From RSA11 sp965652565 (GTDB taxonomy: Bacteria > Actinomycetota > Thermoleophilia > Solirubrobacterales > 70-9): 19,485 nucleotides of DNA. A model generated the notes under the pieces. It searched no databases and was not told the DNA's origin. It saw only the letters and a program-made list of their open reading frames with translations. This document shows, one piece after another, positions 17,971 to 19,485 of the stretch (positions are counted from its first letter, which is position 1; each line of letters opens with the position of its first letter). The stretch lies in NCBI GenBank assembly GCA_965652565.1, contig CBFGWL010000059.1, forward strand, positions 1 to 19,485. The letters run 5' to 3'. Both the position numbers and the translations under genes were made by a program.

Positions 17971-18486
17971 TTAGTCCTCGTCTTCGGCGCGCCGGATGAC
18001 GATCCGGTCGGCTTCGATCGTCACCTCGACGGCGCGGTGGCCGGCCCAGTGCTCCTTGTAGGTGGAGTCGTCCTGAACGGACGGGTCGAGCCAAAGTCCG
18101 TAGCCGTCCTGCTCGCCGTGGTCGAAGGTGGCCTGGAGGACCGCGCCCTTGCCGCGCCGCCCGCGGCCGCGGCCGCCCCGGCGCCGGCGGCGCTTCGGGC
18201 GTTCCTGCTCGCGGTCCTCGGACTCGTCGGTGGTCGTCGTGTCGTCGGTGTCCTCGTCCTCCTCGGCCTCGGCCAGGAGGTCGGCCTCGATCTCGGCCTC
18301 GATCTCGTCGCGGAGATCGACATCCGCGGAGTCGTCGGCGTCCGCGCTCAGCTCGTGGCGGCGGCGGAACTCGCGAAGCTCCGAAGCGGAGACGTCAAGC
18401 TGGTGGGCGATCCAAGCGTCCGTGCGTCCCTGGCGGACCCAGGCGCGGATCTGGTTCAGTTGAGAGCGAAGTGGTTTACGGGCCAT
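17971..18486 (-). CDS. Hypothetical protein: HTH-like N-terminus, acidic linker, Arg/Gly-rich stretch
   Basis: This 171-aa protein is not a family I can name. Residues 1-46 (MARKPLRSQLNQIRAW, then RTDAWIAHQLDVSASELREF) look like a helix-turn-helix of the recombinase/resolvase-HTH kind. About 47-95 is strongly acidic with a Thr run. RRRRRRGGRGRGRRGKG follows, a basic RGG-like segment suited to nucleic-acid contact. The last 60 residues (LQATFDHGEQDGYGLWLDP ... VEVTIEADRIVIRR) look like a compact beta domain. ATG 18486 is chosen; the upstream extension is of shadow type. It is divergent from csrA with a 146-bp shared upstream region, and convergent with the sulfotransferase gene. A nucleic-acid-binding role is inferred from composition only. 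Confidence 0.75.
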   Translation of the reverse strand: MARKPLRSQLNQIRAWVRQGRTDAWIAHQLDVSASELREFRRRHELSADADDSADVDLRDEIEAEIEADLLAEAEEDEDTDDTTTTDESEDREQERPKRRRRRGGRGRGRRGKGAVLQATFDHGEQDGYGLWLDPSVQDDSTYKEHWAGHRAVEVTIEADRIVIRRAEDED

Positions 18487-18578
18487 CGGGCGGGTGATGC
18501 TAACGACCGGCCGTGCGTAGCGCGGCACGGGTGTCGGTTGTCGGTGGCGCGCGCGGAGGTCAGCGGTTACTCTGGGGC

Positions 18579-18601
18579 CATCCGGCAAGGGCGGCCGGAT
18601 G
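18579..18601 (+). promoter_or_regulatory. Hairpin in the csrA leader
   Basis: CATCCGGC (18579-18586) and GCCGGATG (18594-18601) form a perfect 8-bp stem with a 7-nt loop AAGGGCG, ending 22 nt before the csrA Shine-Dalgarno sequence. The 3' arm runs into GGATGT, the core of the known CsrA-binding consensus. It is either a protein operator or a 5'-leader element for control of csrA translation; the transcription start is not known. Confidence 0.45.
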
Positions 18602-18632
18602 TAGGGGAGGGGGAAGCTCGAACGGAGGCTGA

Positions 18633-18857
18633 ATGCTCGTTCTTACCCGCAAGACAAACCAGAGCATCATGATCGGAGACGACATCGAGGTCTCCGTTCT
18701 TGCTGTGTCACGCGACAAGATCCGGCTTGGGATCAGTGCCCCCAAGGACGTGCCGGTCTTTCGCAAGGAGGTCTACCTCTCCATCAAGGGTGAGGGGGAG
18801 GACGGCGCCGAGGCGCGCGAGAAGGTCGAGCAGGCGCTCGACAACCTGAGCTCGTAG
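18633..18857 (+). CDS. csrA: Translational regulator CsrA
   Basis: CsrA (RsmA) is a small dimeric RNA-binding protein that blocks or modulates translation by binding GGA motifs in leaders, classically of flagellin mRNA, often opposed by FliW. The 74 aa show the family signature: MLVLTRKTNQSIMIGDDIEV, then VLAVSRDKIRLGISAPKDVPVFRKEVY; the Arg of the C-terminal RKEVY strand, part of the RNA-contact surface, is retained. Start ATG has GGAGG 4 nt upstream (18624-18628), itself a GGA site, so autoregulation is plausible. No fliW is visible in the window. It stands alone on the plus strand among minus-strand genes. Confidence 0.96.
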   Translation: MLVLTRKTNQSIMIGDDIEVSVLAVSRDKIRLGISAPKDVPVFRKEVYLSIKGEGEDGAEAREKVEQALDNLSS

Positions 18858-18865
18858 ACGAGCTC
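18848..18865 (+). terminator. Hairpin around the csrA stop codon
   Basis: GAGCTCG (18848-18854) and CGAGCTC (18859-18865) form a perfect 7-bp stem; the loop TAGA contains the csrA stop codon. A second small stem, GGCCCC (18892-18897) with GGGGCC (18904-18909), follows. Either may end the csrA transcript; neither has a T-run. Confidence 0.4.
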
Positions 18866-18925
18866 CCAGCGGGTTCGGCCGTGGTCTTTGGGGCCCCTCG
18901 GTTGGGGCCGCAGCGACGATCCCGC

Positions 18926-19174
18926 TTAGGCGGGCGCTCCCATGAGCATGGCGAGCACCTCGAACATGACGACGACGACCGTGATGACGGTCAGCGCGAG
19001 CGCGGTGAAGAGCACACTGAAACGGACCTTGCCGCTCTTCTCGGTGCGCTCGATCTGTCGCGCCCGAGCGCGCGCCACCGCGCGTCGGCGAAGCTGCTCA
19101 CGCCGCTGACGGTCCAGCGCCATCTCATTCTCGAAGGCGACCTCCCAGTCGGCGAGGCTTTGACGCATCCGCAT
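18926..19174 (-). CDS. Small single-pass membrane protein
   Basis: This 82-aa protein of unknown function has an amphipathic, highly charged N-terminal half (MRMRQSLADWEVAFENEMAL, then DRQRREQLRRRAVARARARQ) and one transmembrane helix near the C-terminus (about 55-78, FSVLFTALALTVITVVVVMF). The plan suggests a tail-anchored or N-in protein with a long cytoplasmic helix. ATG 19174 is chosen because sequence before it looks non-coding; GGAG lies 12 nt upstream and ATG 19168 is also possible. Its 3' end converges on csrA, and CCCGC-TTAG-GCGGG overlaps its stop. The frame bias and clear topology support it as real. Confidence 0.65.
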   Translation of the reverse strand: MRMRQSLADWEVAFENEMALDRQRREQLRRRAVARARARQIERTEKSGKVRFSVLFTALALTVITVVVVMFEVLAMLMGAPA

Positions 19175-19286
19175 AGTTGCTGGCTGCTCCAGGTGGGGGG
19201 AAGAGTCGATTCTCAGAAGTGAAGGCGCCCCAAGCGCCCTCCCGGCGGACGGGAGCCTAACAACATGGGGTGATGACCGCAAGCGT

Positions 19287-19318
19287 TCACTAACAAAACG
19301 CCCACGATTCTTTAGTGA
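19287..19318. promoter_or_regulatory. Inverted repeat TCACTAA-N18-TTAGTGA
   Basis: Perfect 7-bp half-sites at 19287-19293 and 19312-19318 lie in an AT-richer patch of the 241-bp gap upstream of the small membrane protein gene. It could be an operator or promoter-associated element for that gene, about 113 bp before its ATG. The spacing is too wide for a typical single-dimer site, so this is tentative. Confidence 0.35.
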
Positions 19319-19336
19319 TCAAGCGCACAAACGCGA

Positions 19337-19398
19337 ACCTCCCGGCTTCGCCACGCGCTTGGGCGAATACCCCGCGCGGTGGGGCGAAACCGGGAGGT
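19337..19398 (-). terminator. Long terminator hairpin after the right-edge gene
   Basis: ACCTCCCGG (19337-19345) pairs perfectly with CCGGGAGGT (19390-19398), and the stem continues inward (TTCGCC with GGCGAA, then ACGCGC-like pairing with small bulges). It lies 17 bp beyond the stop of the minus-strand partial gene and is followed on that strand by a T-enriched stretch. Confidence 0.65.
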
Positions 19399-19415
19399 CC
19401 GAAGGGGCGTACGCG

Positions 19416-19485
19416 CTAAGGGATGCGCGTCACCGAGTTGACCAGCGTCTCCTTGATCTGGGCGATGATCTCGAGCGCCTGCGAC
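19416..19485 (-). CDS. C-terminal end of a protein entering from the right edge
   Basis: Only 22 codons and the TAG stop are inside the window; they read SQALEIIAQIKETLVNSVTRIP. The amphipathic heptad-like end loosely resembles the C-terminal helices of flagellar rod/hook-type proteins, and csrA nearby makes a flagellar gene reasonable, but the fragment is too short to identify. A strong hairpin follows the stop, supporting a real gene end. Confidence 0.5.
   Translation of the reverse strand, partial: SQALEIIAQIKETLVNSVTRIP

Overview
The window is very GC-rich, densely packed and mostly read from the + strand. It has GTG starts, 4-bp stop/start overlaps and C/G-ending codons, which suggests a high-GC actinobacterium. 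The linkage mfd - SurA/PrsA-type foldase - mazG - eno - ftsB/divIC, with csrA and motility-type neighbours nearby, fits the deep-branching Thermoleophilia/Solirubrobacterales type. That placement is inference from gene order and composition; no rRNA or other marker is present.

Layout. (1) 1-1018 holds no convincing gene. It carries two adjacent arrays of hairpin-forming tandem repeats: four palindromes with an exact 71-bp period (288-541), then five dyads with a 60-61 bp period (579-866). (2) 1025-8086 is a housekeeping block: mfd, a membrane-anchored parvulin-like foldase, mazG (which seems to lack any ATG/GTG/TTG start and probably uses CTG), eno, and an FtsB/DivIC-like division protein. 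(3) 8115-17927 is a tightly coupled run of seven genes: two large polytopic GT-C-like membrane proteins, two related sulfotransferases, a third eroded sulfotransferase paralogue, a MurG/GT28-like glycosyltransferase with an extra C-terminal domain, and a fourth sulfotransferase of a different subfamily. Four junctions are 4-bp overlaps and the other two gaps are 5 and 2 bp. A perfect 10-bp-stem hairpin closes the run. (4) 17971-19485 holds a minus-strand HTH/acidic/Arg-Gly-rich protein, csrA on the plus strand, a minus-strand one-TM small protein, and the last 22 codons of a minus-strand gene that enters from the right edge.

How the parts may work together. The seven-gene block looks like a pathway that assembles a cell-envelope glycan (GT-C enzymes with polyprenyl-linked donors plus a cytoplasmic nucleotide-sugar glycosyltransferase) and sulfates it (PAPS-dependent sulfotransferases). 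Sulfated bacterial surface glycans are uncommon, and the combination of four sulfotransferase-fold genes, one apparently catalytically dead, with two GT-C proteins is the best candidate here for an undescribed system. Its substrate cannot be read from sequence. csrA is the usual translational regulator of flagellin and motility genes. Its leader has a perfect hairpin that includes a GGATGT element, and its stop codon sits in the loop of another perfect hairpin.
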